From positions 44,337 through 108,336 of the forward strand of contig JANQRS010000070.1 of NCBI GenBank assembly GCA_028284445.1: a stretch of 64,000 bases of DNA, written 5' to 3'. Each line of letters starts with the position of its first letter. Position 1 is the stretch's first letter. This DNA comes from Calditrichia bacterium. GTDB taxonomy: Bacteria > Calditrichota > Calditrichia > RBG-13-44-9 > J075. Of the stretch, positions 16,234 through 25,740 are shown piece after piece. Both the position numbers and the translations under genes were made by a program. Under the pieces are notes generated by a model, which worked only from the letters and a program-made list of their open reading frames with translations, searched no databases and was not told the DNA's origin.

Positions 16234-17559
16234 ATGACTGAAACGACGACGCAGCTTTCGCTGAAACGACTGTTCATTTTCTGGATTCCGCTCTTTGCAA
16301 CATGGTTGATGATGGCTGCGGAGGGCCCTTTTTTGTCAGCATTGATTGCCCGACTGCCGGAGCCTAAATTCAATCTCGCTGCATACGGCGTCGCGTATGC
16401 CTTTGCCCTGATTATTGAATCTCCCATCATCATGATGACCAGTGCCGCAACCGCCCTGGTCAAAGGTCAGCTATCATACCGGCGATTGCGCAATTTCATG
16501 TTTGGGCTGAACGCCGGCATTATTGTTTTAATGCTGATGCTGCTGCTTCCCCCGATTTTTTATCGGATTACGGAGGGTTGGATGGAGCTCCCTCCGACAG
16601 TGGCGCAACTCACGCACTATGCCTGCCTGATCTTGCTTCCGTGGCCAGTGGCCATCGGTTATCGCCGTTTTTATCAGGGAATCTTGATCACCGCCAATCA
16701 GACACGACGCGTCGCTTACGGCACCATCATTCGCCTGGCAACCATGGCGGCCACAGCTTCGATATTGTACTGGGGATATCAGCCGGATGGGGTGGTAGTG
16801 GGCGCTGCGGCCCTGGCCATGGGCGTGCTGGTGGAAGCCATTGCAAGTCGCATAATGGCGGCCTCGGCCGTGACAGTTATGGTGCAAAAAGCGGAACCAA
16901 CCGAAGGACTGAGGAGCCGCACCAGCTATCGCGATATTGGCTCTTTCTATTACCCGCTCGCACTCACTTCCGTCATTGCCCTGGCTATTCATCCTTTCGT
17001 CACATTCTTCATGGGGCAAGGGAAAGCACCGCTGGAATCGCTGGCAGCCTTTCCAGTGGTCACTTCGCTGGTGTTCATATTCCGCACGCCGGGGCTTTCT
17101 TTTCAGGAGGTCGCCATCAACTTTCTTGGCGAGAACAATGAATCCTACAAAATCATCCGCAATTTTACAGCCTTGCTTGCCGGTGGTTCGACCTTGATGC
17201 TGATGCTCATTGCCTTCACGCCGCTCTCGGATTTATGGTACATCGGGCTTTCCGGGCTCAGCGAAGAACTAGCAGCTTTTGCCAGTGCGCCGACGCAAAT
17301 TCTGGCGATTATCCCGGCATTCTCTGTACTGCTTTGCCTTCAGCGGGCACTGCTGGTCAACGCCCGTCACACCAAACCGATTACCGTTGCCACCATGATC
17401 GAAGTGGCGATCATTTTTGCGGTTCTCTACGTTACCATCGTCTACGGCGGTATGATTGGCGCTGTTGCTGCAGCAATAGCGCTCCTGGTCGGCAGGTTGG
17501 GCGCTAACAGCTACCTTCTCCGCCCCTACATCGACATATTGGCGAAAACGAAAAATTAA
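16234..17559 (+). CDS. Multipass membrane transporter, MOP/MATE-like, possibly ANKH-related
   Basis: Integral membrane protein of 441 residues with about twelve hydrophobic segments spread over the whole length. The N-terminal part (LFIFWIPLFATWLMMAAEGP, then AAYGVAYAFALIIESPIIMM) recalls the MOP exporter fold and, loosely, the progressive ankylosis (ANKH) family. I cannot assign a substrate. I prefer the ATG at 16234, with GGCGAG just before it, over a TTG three codons upstream. It is the first gene on the plus strand after the polysaccharide locus. A decayed hairpin directly follows its stop (17559-17572) but has no T tract. Confidence 0.7.
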   Translation: MTETTTQLSLKRLFIFWIPLFATWLMMAAEGPFLSALIARLPEPKFNLAAYGVAYAFALIIESPIIMMTSAATALVKGQLSYRRLRNFMFGLNAGIIVLMLMLLLPPIFYRITEGWMELPPTVAQLTHYACLILLPWPVAIGYRRFYQGILITANQTRRVAYGTIIRLATMAATASILYWGYQPDGVVVGAAALAMGVLVEAIASRIMAASAVTVMVQKAEPTEGLRSRTSYRDIGSFYYPLALTSVIALAIHPFVTFFMGQGKAPLESLAAFPVVTSLVFIFRTPGLSFQEVAINFLGENNESYKIIRNFTALLAGGSTLMLMLIAFTPLSDLWYIGLSGLSEELAAFASAPTQILAIIPAFSVLLCLQRALLVNARHTKPITVATMIEVAIIFAVLYVTIVYGGMIGAVAAAIALLVGRLGANSYLLRPYIDILAKTKN

Positions 17560-17659
17560 GCGCCATAGCGCTGCGCCAACCAAAGCAGTACCGGCTTTCC
17601 CTCTGGATTGACATCTCCACATTGCTTAAAATTCCGGCTCATCCATTGGGGGACAATCA

Positions 17660-18649
17660 ATGTTCTACAGGGGCAGCGGCGCGAATAGATTTCAAATACT
17701 GCTAATTGCGTTGTTCGCAGTGGCCGCCCTCTGCTCCCCCGTCTATCCGACCAAAACACCGATCTGCCTGGACGTTAAGCTTTCCCTGGATCAGGAGAGC
17801 TACGTTGTCAGCGAGCCGATCGTCCTGACTATCACATTCTACAACCACTCCGATAGCTTGCTCGTTTGGTCGGCAAAATCGCTTTGGGATTATCTCAAAA
17901 TGCTAAAGACCCCGCAAAAACTCTGCTACCTAAGAGTCAATACGCGGCAGCGTTATTATCACTATATTCTACCAGGCGATTCGATTGAATATCTCATTGG
18001 TTTGGATGATAGTTTCGGGAACTATTATTCGGTTTCAACAAGACGCCCTGCCGGTTTGCCGGCTGGAGACTATGTCGTTACGATGGAAGATGAACGCAAG
18101 GTATTGGACTTCAGGATAATTCCGCTGCAATTTTCAGTCCTGGAGCCATCCAAGCTAGATGAGGCTGCCTATCATGCATATACATACGCCTGGTCTTTGA
18201 GCGATATGTCAGACAAGCAGGCAAAGCGTGAATTTGATCGCGGTATTGTCGGTCCGGTATTCGAGGAATTCGCGGTGCAATATCCAACCAGTCCGTATGC
18301 CGCAGCGGCGCTTATCGCGGCCTACAATATGCAAACGCGGACAGCCAACTGCGAAAAGCTGCACCTGCTGGAAACCGCCATGCTTAGCTATCCTGACAAT
18401 TATGAAAGTCATTTTGCCTTAGAAAAGCTTTTCCGGGTTTTCCGATCCGAAAGCAGTAAAGCGTTAGCAGAAACCTATCTTCGTAGGCTCATCGCGAAAG
18501 TGCCGGGAACATTCATTGCACGGCGGGCACAGACGCTTCTCGACTTCGCCGAATCAACGACACTTAAGGACTGGCTCAACACACGCGAAACAAGATGGTC
18601 AGTGCTAAAACACTATGAAAGAGCCTTTGGAAAACACCCAAGACGCTAA
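17660..18649 (+). CDS. Secreted protein with BsuPI/Ig-like N-terminal domain and helical repeats, function unknown
   Basis: A 329-residue protein with a hydrophobic signal sequence (ILLIALFAVAALCSPVYP). Residues about 38-160 form a beta-rich domain (LSLDQESYVVSEPIVLTITFYN) like those of intracellular proteinase-inhibitor or Ig-like domains. The C-terminal half is helical, with TPR-like spacing (FAVQYPTSPYAAAALIAAYN, AETYLRRLIAKVPGTFIARR). No catalytic motif is visible. It has no operon link, lying 100 bases from the transporter and 250 from the kelch gene. Confidence 0.7.
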   Translation: MFYRGSGANRFQILLIALFAVAALCSPVYPTKTPICLDVKLSLDQESYVVSEPIVLTITFYNHSDSLLVWSAKSLWDYLKMLKTPQKLCYLRVNTRQRYYHYILPGDSIEYLIGLDDSFGNYYSVSTRRPAGLPAGDYVVTMEDERKVLDFRIIPLQFSVLEPSKLDEAAYHAYTYAWSLSDMSDKQAKREFDRGIVGPVFEEFAVQYPTSPYAAAALIAAYNMQTRTANCEKLHLLETAMLSYPDNYESHFALEKLFRVFRSESSKALAETYLRRLIAKVPGTFIARRAQTLLDFAESTTLKDWLNTRETRWSVLKHYERAFGKHPRR

Positions 18650-18901
18650 GCCTCCGAAATGTTGATTTGGAATCAGCGATTGGCCGCCTTAACTTATTCC
18701 TGAGACGGCTAGCTTCTCACATCAGTCCATTGCGTCAGATGACTACCGAAACAATTCACTCTCGGCGTCATATAAGCATCAGGGGGACGTCGGCACTATT
18801 GCTGCCGGCAATTTACATCACAGCAACCCACTCATCTCCGGGACACATGGGGCAATGCGCTCCCCGGATGTGCCATCGGCCCTGGCCGAAAGGAGATATC
18901 G

Positions 18902-20170
18902 ATGACCACTTCGCAACCGCAGCACTACGCCATTTTTGTATTTACACTTCTCTGCCTTAACCTCGCACCGCTTTTGGCCCAAACAACAGGGCGCTGGATT
19001 ACCCGCACTCCGATGCCCACGTCCCGTCAGGAAATGTCTTCAACCCTGTTTAACGGATTGCTCTATGTGCCGGGCGGCCTCAATGCCGGTGGCGGCGTTT
19101 CTAGTATCATTGACATTTATGATCCGGCCAGCAGCCAGTGGCTGGACAGTGAATCTCTACCGCAGGCAGTCCACCATACCGGCCTTCGGACCTTGAACGG
19201 CAACCTGGTACTGCCCGGCGGCTACATCGGCAATTTCTTCGCCATCAGCACACTTTATCAACTCGATTCAGAAACCAATGACTGGTTACAGATGGCGCCG
19301 ATGAGTACCCCGCGCGGGGCCCATGTCGCCTTAGTTATGGCGGGCAAGCTTTACGTCATCGGAGGACGAAACGGCAATGGCCTGATCAGCAGCAATGAGG
19401 TGTATGATCCGGCAACAAATGAGTGGACAACGCTGCAACCGATGCCGACAGCCAGAGAGCATATTGCCGGGGCAGTGATCGATTCACTGATCTACGTCGT
19501 GGGCGGCCGCACTACCATCACTAATGATCTGACGACGCTCGAGGCATATAATCCGGCGACGAACCGCTGGTCAACAAAGGCCTCAATGCCAACCGCGCGT
19601 AGCGGCCTGACAGCTGCAGCTATGAACGGTCGCTTGTATGCCATTGGCGGTGAATTTTTCGCGGGGCAAACCGGTGTCTTTGAGGAAAATGAAGAATACG
19701 ATCCGGTTAGCAATACCTGGCGAACAATGGCGCCGCTCCCTACTCCGCGGCACGGCATGGGCGCAGTGACGGTTGAGGATACAATTTTCGTCATTGGCGG
19801 CGGTCCGGTAGCTGGATTTGGGGTAACGAATGTCAATGAAGGATTTACGCTCTCGCCGGTATCTACCGAGTCTCCGGAAGCCATCATTATCGAGGATATA
19901 CGTTTATTTCAGAACTTTCCCAATCCTTTTAACGGCACCACACAAATCAGCTTTGACCTGCCGCGGGCGACTCGTCTAAAGCTTACTATATTTGATGTGC
20001 TTGGACAGCCAATTCGTACCATTGCTGAAGGCACATTTCCAGCCGGTTCGCATGATCTGACCTGGAATGCGACAGACAACCAGGGTCAATTGGTGAGCAG
20101 CGGGGTTTATTTTTACCAATTGGAAGCAGATCGCAGCAAAACAACCCGTCGTTTGCTCTATATCCGCTGA
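18902..20170 (+). CDS. Secreted kelch-repeat protein with C-terminal sorting domain
   Basis: Extracellular or surface beta-propeller of 422 residues. A signal peptide (IFVFTLLCLNLAPLLAQ) leads into about six kelch repeats of roughly 48 residues, each with a Gly-Gly pair and a Tyr-Asp-Pro step (YVPGGLNAGG, YVIGGRNGNG, YVVGGRTT, YAIGGEFF, FVIGGGPV; VYDPATNEW, AYNPATNRW). The last 90 residues are a type-A secretion/sorting or FlgD-like domain: LFQNFPNPFNG, LTIFDVLGQ, LVSSGVYFY and RRLLYI. Such tails direct export through the type IX pathway in FCB bacteria. ATG 18902 follows AAAGGAG; a small hairpin (TCGGCC/GGCCGA) lies just before that site. Confidence 0.9.
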   Translation: MTTSQPQHYAIFVFTLLCLNLAPLLAQTTGRWITRTPMPTSRQEMSSTLFNGLLYVPGGLNAGGGVSSIIDIYDPASSQWLDSESLPQAVHHTGLRTLNGNLVLPGGYIGNFFAISTLYQLDSETNDWLQMAPMSTPRGAHVALVMAGKLYVIGGRNGNGLISSNEVYDPATNEWTTLQPMPTAREHIAGAVIDSLIYVVGGRTTITNDLTTLEAYNPATNRWSTKASMPTARSGLTAAAMNGRLYAIGGEFFAGQTGVFEENEEYDPVSNTWRTMAPLPTPRHGMGAVTVEDTIFVIGGGPVAGFGVTNVNEGFTLSPVSTESPEAIIIEDIRLFQNFPNPFNGTTQISFDLPRATRLKLTIFDVLGQPIRTIAEGTFPAGSHDLTWNATDNQGQLVSSGVYFYQLEADRSKTTRRLLYIR

Positions 20171-20252
20171 GGCTGGTGGACAGAAAAATCGCTTGAAATG
20201 CCTGCAAGGCAATATTATCATTCAGGCGCATTTGGAACGATGGAAGAAGAAT

Positions 20253-20717
20253 ATGACGAATTCAGACAGCCAGCCGGAAATTGAGTATTTGTTTGTTTAC
20301 GGCACGCTGCGTACGGATATTTCGCGGCCGGTGAACAGTGACTTGCTGGGCGAAACGACAGATCGCGTTGAAAAAGCCACAATGCAAGCCGCGCTGTATG
20401 ATATCGGTGAATACCCGGGTTTGATTCTTTCCGCCGATCCCTCCGACAGGGTGATCGGCGAAGTCTTTCATATCAAGCCGGGACAAACCAAGCGCCTGCT
20501 GGATCAGCTGGATCGCTACGAAGGCATGTCGTCTGCAAACGACGTCCGCGGTCAGTATCGCCGGGAAATCCGTGAAGTGAATTGTAATGACGGACGCCTT
20601 TCAGCCTGGGTCTATGTATATAACTGGCCGATTGAAAATCTGGTCAGGATAGACAGCGGCGATTATTTGCAGTACTTACGCAGCAAATACCGCGATCAAT
20701 TCACCCACAATTTGTAA
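20253..20717 (+). CDS. Gamma-glutamylcyclotransferase-like (GGCT/AIG2 family) protein
   Basis: Small cytoplasmic protein of 154 residues. YLFVYGTLR is the substrate-binding signature of the family, and the conserved acidic residue follows in LDRYEG; VWVYxW-type strands end the barrel (SAWVYVYNW). Members cyclise gamma-glutamyl amines or peptides to 5-oxoproline, but most bacterial ones are uncharacterised. I chose the ATG at 20253, preceded by GGAAGAAG, because the frame upstream of it shows no conserved sequence. It is 12 bases before a glycosyltransferase gene, so it may share that transcript. Confidence 0.85.
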   Translation: MTNSDSQPEIEYLFVYGTLRTDISRPVNSDLLGETTDRVEKATMQAALYDIGEYPGLILSADPSDRVIGEVFHIKPGQTKRLLDQLDRYEGMSSANDVRGQYRREIREVNCNDGRLSAWVYVYNWPIENLVRIDSGDYLQYLRSKYRDQFTHNL

Positions 20718-20729
20718 GCAACTCGCTTC

Positions 20730-21740
20730 ATGAGCACATCTACCCTCCGCGCAGTTTATCAGCAACTCCAACCAAACGCAAAAGCTGTTTTCGTCATGCC
20801 GGATATTGAAAAGTTCTCGCGCTACAATCCGTATCTCGAGCTGCTTTATCAGCACTTAAATGAAGCGGATGAAAGGCCACTGCAATTATCAAGCACCTCA
20901 ATCCTCAACCCGCTGATGCTACTGATACGTGCTCGACGAAGCGTTTTTCATCACCACTGGTTCGAATGTCACAGCCTGCTCGCCGCAGCGAATGCGGTCT
21001 GGAAGATTTTCTGGCTTATTCTATATCGCCTATTTGGCGGAAAAATTGTTTGGACCATTCACAATCGACGGCCGCATGATCAATCCGGTTTCCAACGCCT
21101 GAATCAATTGCTGCGACTGATCTGGTCGAAGCTACCGCATCGCTATCACCTGCATTGTCAATCTGCCGTCAAAATCATGGCAACTGAATTGGGTATCGAC
21201 ATGACGAAATGTGTTGTCGTGCCGCATCCCAGCTATCCAGCAAACATTGTACCCCGCAAGGCTGCTGAAGCGGTTCTAGCCGAAAAGTACGAACAGGATT
21301 ACAGTCGCTTGCAGCGGCCGATCATAATGATGTTCGGTTCCATTGCTCCTTATAAAGGTATTGAAACAGCTGCGGCAATCTTCGCAAAACAGCAACTTCC
21401 GGGAACGCTCTTGGTCGCCGGCCGCGTCAAAGGCAATATCTCCACTGGCGACGATCTGCGTCAGATTGCAGCCGGGACCGCCAATATTCACCTTTTACTG
21501 AAGATGATTCCGGAAGATGACGTAGCGGCATTCATGAGTATCGCCGATGTCTTGCTCTTCAATTATACGGATATCCTGACTTCCGGCGGCGTTGCCCTGG
21601 CTTTGAGCTACCAAAAGCGCATCCTGATTCCGGCCAAAGGCTGTTTGGCAGAAATGAAAATCCCTGATGGTGAGCGCTTTCACAGTCAGGACGAACTGGC
21701 GGACTTGCTATCTCGCGAATGCAGGAAATGGTCACAATAA
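20730..21740 (+). CDS. Glycosyltransferase, GT4-like (GT-B fold)
   Basis: A 336-residue retaining glycosyltransferase of the GT-B type. The acceptor-binding half contains FHHHWFECHSLLAA and KIVWTIHNRRPHD. The donor-binding half starts at PIIMMFGSIAPYKGIETA and includes GTLLVAGRVKG, and near residue 270 ADVLLFNYTDILTSGGVALAL, which holds the usual nucleotide-sugar contact region though without a clean EX7E. It is the first enzyme of a compact glycan cluster (flippase, deacetylase, GT4 and GT-C follow). Donor and acceptor are unknown. Confidence 0.85.
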   Translation: MSTSTLRAVYQQLQPNAKAVFVMPDIEKFSRYNPYLELLYQHLNEADERPLQLSSTSILNPLMLLIRARRSVFHHHWFECHSLLAAANAVWKIFWLILYRLFGGKIVWTIHNRRPHDQSGFQRLNQLLRLIWSKLPHRYHLHCQSAVKIMATELGIDMTKCVVVPHPSYPANIVPRKAAEAVLAEKYEQDYSRLQRPIIMMFGSIAPYKGIETAAAIFAKQQLPGTLLVAGRVKGNISTGDDLRQIAAGTANIHLLLKMIPEDDVAAFMSIADVLLFNYTDILTSGGVALALSYQKRILIPAKGCLAEMKIPDGERFHSQDELADLLSRECRKWSQ

Positions 21741-21754
21741 TATAAGCCTTCGAG

Positions 21755-23143
21755 ATGCTTAAAGTTTTTGGCAAAAACATCAGTTACATTGCTCTGAGTG
21801 ATGCAGGAACGCGTGTCCTCAATTTGCTCATCAATATTTACCTGGCCAGAGTGCTTGGCCCGGACGGTTTCGGGCTGATCGTCCTCGGCACCACGGTGCT
21901 GATATATGCGATTTGGGTGGCCGACCTCGGGCTGATGACTTTAGGTACGCGCAACGTTGCCCGCGGGAAAGCCAGCTTTCACGCAAGTGACATTGTCGTT
22001 ATAAAAACGGTGCTCGCGGGAATTGTTTGGCTGGTCGCATTCTCCCTCCTGCCCCTCTTTCAACTGGCGGCTGATCTTGAAACCGTTATTCGCTACTACC
22101 TGCTCTATTTGCTGGTCGATGCGATTCTGCTGGAATGGTATTTTAAGGGCATTCAAAATTATGTATGGCTGCCGGTTTATCGCTGGATATCCGGTCTACT
22201 CTTTCTCGGGGGCTGCTATCTGGCAGTCACTTCCATCGCCGATGTCACGCGCGTCCCGCTGATCTACTTTATTGCTCACCTGATTGCCGCCTTACTGCTC
22301 TGGCACGGCATTAAACCGGAACATCGAAAACCGCCGTCTCTAAATATTCGTAAGTACCGAAATTTGCTCGCTGAAGCGTTCCAAATAGGCATCGGCAGCA
22401 TTTTCGCCCAGGTTATACTGGTCGTGCCGCCACTGGCGGTTGGCTATTTTGCCTCAACCAGCGACGTCGGCTATTTCGGGGCAGCAATGAAAATCGCCAT
22501 GCTGGGACTGGCGGCTGATCGCATATTCGGGGCGCTCTTCCTTCCAAAAATCTCAGCCTGGTGGGCCAGTCGCCCGGAAGGTATCACCCAACGGCTACAA
22601 CAACTGCTGAAAGTGGTCATTCCTGTGGGCGCCGGCCTATGCCTCTTGCTGGCAGTCTTTTCCGAAGCGCTGGTCACCCTGTTTTTTACAGAGGATTATG
22701 CCCCCTCCGCCCCGGTATTGTTTATCTTGAGTGGCGTTACGGCTTTGGCCCTGGTGAACAGTGTTTTCACCTTGACCCTGATTGCAACTTCCAATGAAAG
22801 AATCTATTTCATATCTATGTTCTTTGGTAGTATAATAGCGACAGGAATGATCCTGGCCGGGAGCCAACTCTATGGCCTGACCGGGACGGCTATTGGCACG
22901 GTATTGGGTGAAACTGTTATTGTTTTTTGTGTTGCTATTGCCTTCAGGCAACGCTTTCGAGTTGCATTTTTGCGACCGCTAATCTTATCGCTGCTAAGTG
23001 CAGGACTGGTCGGCTATGTTTTTCTGCAGCTGCCGCCACTCCCCCTCTATGGCCTGCCGATAGTTTTGCTCTGCTACCTCCTGATAATTTTCACCAGCAA
23101 GCAACTAACAGTGGATGATTTGAGGGCGATTCTAAAGACATGA
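21755..23143 (+). CDS. Wzx-type polysaccharide flippase
   Basis: Membrane protein of 462 residues with about fourteen hydrophobic segments, of the polysaccharide transporter family. The start NISYIALSDAGTRVLNLLINIYLARVLGPDGFG is typical, with the conserved LGPxGFG turn, and VGYFGAAMKIAM marks the second half. It would flip lipid-linked glycan made by the neighbouring transferases. Its stop overlaps the ATG of the deacetylase gene (ATGA at 23140-23143), so translation is coupled. A second flippase of the same family lies at 1-841. Confidence 0.9.
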   Translation: MLKVFGKNISYIALSDAGTRVLNLLINIYLARVLGPDGFGLIVLGTTVLIYAIWVADLGLMTLGTRNVARGKASFHASDIVVIKTVLAGIVWLVAFSLLPLFQLAADLETVIRYYLLYLLVDAILLEWYFKGIQNYVWLPVYRWISGLLFLGGCYLAVTSIADVTRVPLIYFIAHLIAALLLWHGIKPEHRKPPSLNIRKYRNLLAEAFQIGIGSIFAQVILVVPPLAVGYFASTSDVGYFGAAMKIAMLGLAADRIFGALFLPKISAWWASRPEGITQRLQQLLKVVIPVGAGLCLLLAVFSEALVTLFFTEDYAPSAPVLFILSGVTALALVNSVFTLTLIATSNERIYFISMFFGSIIATGMILAGSQLYGLTGTAIGTVLGETVIVFCVAIAFRQRFRVAFLRPLILSLLSAGLVGYVFLQLPPLPLYGLPIVLLCYLLIIFTSKQLTVDDLRAILKT

Positions 23144-24690
23144 ATCAGAAACTCACCATCGGGATTATAGGTTTGGATCCGGGTTGGCAGATTATTCTCG
23201 ATCAACTTGGCGTTTCGTACGAGTCTATGCCCACCCTGACAGCTTTGAATACAGTGGATTACGGTTTGCTGATCGTCAATCGCAAAGTGCTTTCCATCGA
23301 AGCGCGACTGATTCGTCACTACCTTATTACCGGCGGCGCTGTCATTGATACGGGCCCATACCTGGTAAACCTTTTTGGACGAGAGACTAAGCGCCGGCAA
23401 CTGCACCGAATTTTTCCACAAGAGGACACGCCGTTTGCAGATATCAATCTCTGCGACATTCCTGGCCCGGTCACCATGCGCAAAAGCGCTCCTTTTTTGT
23501 CAGGGCTTATCGATATCCAGGCGGTTAAGTCTGGTATCGCCGCCTTCATTGGACTACCGATGACGAAATTGATGCGTGATTACCGATCCGTGCGCAAGCA
23601 GTTCTATACCCCATTTAGCAAACCTGCCAATGAGGTGGTCGCCCGGGTATCCAAGGGGGAAATTCTTCAGATTGTAAAGCGACTGATTCGCTTCCTTTTC
23701 TGGGAACGGAATCTCCCTTTTGTTTATAAATGGTATTTTCCCGAACAAGCCCCGAGCATCTTCGCCTTTCGTATCGACAGTGATGGCGGAAGCCGGGAGC
23801 AGATTGATACAATTTATCAGGCTGCCAAGGATCATGATGTGGGTATCAGCTGGTTTCTGGATGTCAAGTCGCATGTAGACTGGCTACAGGCCTTTGCCGA
23901 AATGAACCAGCGGCAGGAAATCGCTGTTCACTGTTTCGAACATCGCGCTTTTGCTGCCAGACAAGAAATGAAGGTGGATATAGATCACGCCCGAAGAACT
24001 CTGGCAAACGCCGGACTAAAGACCAATGGCTACGCCGGGCCTTTTGGCCGCTGGTCCCCAACGCTGAATGAAGTGATTGACGATATCGGTTTTCGTTATG
24101 CTTCCGAGTTTGCGCTCGCCTACGATACGCTTCCTTTTTTCCCGCAGCTTGACGGCCGTTTTGCCGATGCGCTTCAAATACCGATTCACCCGATCTGCAC
24201 CGGTAGCTTCCGGCGGACCAGCGCAACGGATGCAGAAGTCCGCTATTATTTTCAATGGCTGGCCCAACGGAAAATCCGTCTGGGTGAAGCGATTGTTCTT
24301 TATGATCATCCAACAACGGCAAGAATGAATGTTCTCCGGGATATTTTTGCGGATATGCAAGCGCTGGAAATACCCCGTCTAACGTTCAATGAAATCAATA
24401 ACTGGTGGCGAAAGCGGCATGACCTGCAATTCTCGGCAGCGGTCGACCAGCAACGCTTAATTTTCAATAAGCAAACCGGCAGTGATGGCGTGGCATTGCG
24501 CATCGAACGTCGCGACAAAACCGCTGCATTTGCAAGCGCCGGGCAGGAGTGTACCGTCGCATGTCTAAAATGGCAGCCGACAGAGGAAGCAGACGCGCTG
24601 CCCCTCGAAGCACTGAAGCAACTACGGCGGCCAACCCTTAAATTGATTCACTATTCATTACTCGATTCATGGTGGCGGTATAAATCTTGA
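23140..24690 (+). CDS. Polysaccharide deacetylase (NodB-like) family protein with N-terminal extension
   Basis: A 516-residue protein. Residues 1 to about 195 form an unassigned domain. Residues about 205-410 look like a NodB (CE4) fold: FRIDSDGGS takes the place of the usual TFDDG motif, EIAVHCFEHRAF supplies the metal-binding HxxxH, and GYAGPFGRW matches the RPPFG-type third motif. VLYDHPTT near the end contains the late catalytic His region. It may remove N-acetyl groups from the glycan or simply bind it. It overlaps its neighbours by four bases at each end, so the five-gene cluster is one operon. Confidence 0.8.
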   Translation: MNQKLTIGIIGLDPGWQIILDQLGVSYESMPTLTALNTVDYGLLIVNRKVLSIEARLIRHYLITGGAVIDTGPYLVNLFGRETKRRQLHRIFPQEDTPFADINLCDIPGPVTMRKSAPFLSGLIDIQAVKSGIAAFIGLPMTKLMRDYRSVRKQFYTPFSKPANEVVARVSKGEILQIVKRLIRFLFWERNLPFVYKWYFPEQAPSIFAFRIDSDGGSREQIDTIYQAAKDHDVGISWFLDVKSHVDWLQAFAEMNQRQEIAVHCFEHRAFAARQEMKVDIDHARRTLANAGLKTNGYAGPFGRWSPTLNEVIDDIGFRYASEFALAYDTLPFFPQLDGRFADALQIPIHPICTGSFRRTSATDAEVRYYFQWLAQRKIRLGEAIVLYDHPTTARMNVLRDIFADMQALEIPRLTFNEINNWWRKRHDLQFSAAVDQQRLIFNKQTGSDGVALRIERRDKTAAFASAGQECTVACLKWQPTEEADALPLEALKQLRRPTLKLIHYSLLDSWWRYKS

Positions 24691-25739
24691 CATCAAAAAA
24701 GAGAAAACTCAAAGTACTTATGGCGATCCCTCATGCCGATTTAATGATCGGCGGTGGATCCAGCATCCAACTGCTTCGTACGCAAGCCCATTTAGCCGCA
24801 CATGATATCGATGCGGAGATATTTAATCCCGGTATTGCCTATAAGGCGGAGGAAATTGACCTCGTACATTTGTTCGGCGCCAATATGGCCATGTACGATC
24901 TTGCCCTGAGGATGAATGACCTCAAGGTCAAGACGGTGGTTTCCACGATCTTCTACACCTTGCACAATCCCTGGTTTCTCGATTTAGCAAGACGGGTTGA
25001 AAATGCTTCGAAGATGATATTCAAAGGCATTTGGACCGATTATGGCGTCATCAGCGCTGTCTGTAACGCCTGCGAAGCGGTGCTTCCGAATACCAGTGAC
25101 GAAGCACGACTGGTTGAAGAAGGATTAAAGATACCGGCTGAAAAAATCCACGTGGTTCCCAATGGGGTCGACGATCGCTTTTTCGATGCAACACCCGATT
25201 TGTTTACTGAAACCTATGGATTGAAGGATTTCATTCTCTATGTCGGGAATATGGGATCGCTGCGAAAAAATGCCCTCAGTCTGATCAATGCTGCGTCCGG
25301 TCTGGACGTACCAACAGTACTGATCGGCAAAACGTTCGACAATCCCTATGGACAGCAGTGTATTGAAGCAGCCGAGAAGGCCGACCATATCCATATTCTG
25401 GACCCGATCCCCAATGAGTCCCCGCTACTCTCATCTGCTTATGCGGCCAGCAAAGTGTTTGTCTTGCCGGGATATTTTGAAACCCCGGGCATCGCAGCGC
25501 TGGAAGCAGCACTGGCGGGCTCGGCCATTGCCATCACCAAATACGGGGGCACAAAGGACTACTTTCGCGATCAGGCTGTTTACCTAGATCCGCGTTCTGA
25601 AAAATCAATCCGCAATGCGCTGCAAAAATCGCTACAAAAGGGTCCTGCGCCAGGACTACGACAGCGCATCTACGCATCTTATCTTTGGCCTGCAATCGCC
25701 AAACAAACAGCGGCAATTTACCACGAGGTTGCCTCCTGA
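24687..25739 (+). CDS. Glycosyltransferase, GT4-like (GT-B fold)
   Basis: A 350-residue GT-B glycosyltransferase. The first strand KLKVLMAIPHADLMIGGGSS and the inter-domain AVLPNTSDEARLV, then VVPNGVDDRFF, are diagnostic for the GT4 family. The donor site includes LYVGNMGSLRKNA and FVLPGYFETPGIAALEAAL, an intact EX7E-type motif. The TTG start at 24687 overlaps the previous stop as TTGA; starting at the next ATG (24720) would cut into the first beta strand. It works with the flippase and deacetylase of the same operon. Confidence 0.87.
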   Translation: MTSKKRKLKVLMAIPHADLMIGGGSSIQLLRTQAHLAAHDIDAEIFNPGIAYKAEEIDLVHLFGANMAMYDLALRMNDLKVKTVVSTIFYTLHNPWFLDLARRVENASKMIFKGIWTDYGVISAVCNACEAVLPNTSDEARLVEEGLKIPAEKIHVVPNGVDDRFFDATPDLFTETYGLKDFILYVGNMGSLRKNALSLINAASGLDVPTVLIGKTFDNPYGQQCIEAAEKADHIHILDPIPNESPLLSSAYAASKVFVLPGYFETPGIAALEAALAGSAIAITKYGGTKDYFRDQAVYLDPRSEKSIRNALQKSLQKGPAPGLRQRIYASYLWPAIAKQTAAIYHEVAS

Positions 25740-25740
25740 A

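Noticed and set aside
17559..17572. AGCGC-CATA-GCGCT hairpin as a rho-independent terminator
   Set aside because: Five-base stem and no T tract after it.
18667..18960. Open frame of 97 codons ahead of the kelch gene
   Set aside because: Overlaps the signal-peptide region of the kelch gene, which has a strong ribosome site and clear family; no motif of its own.
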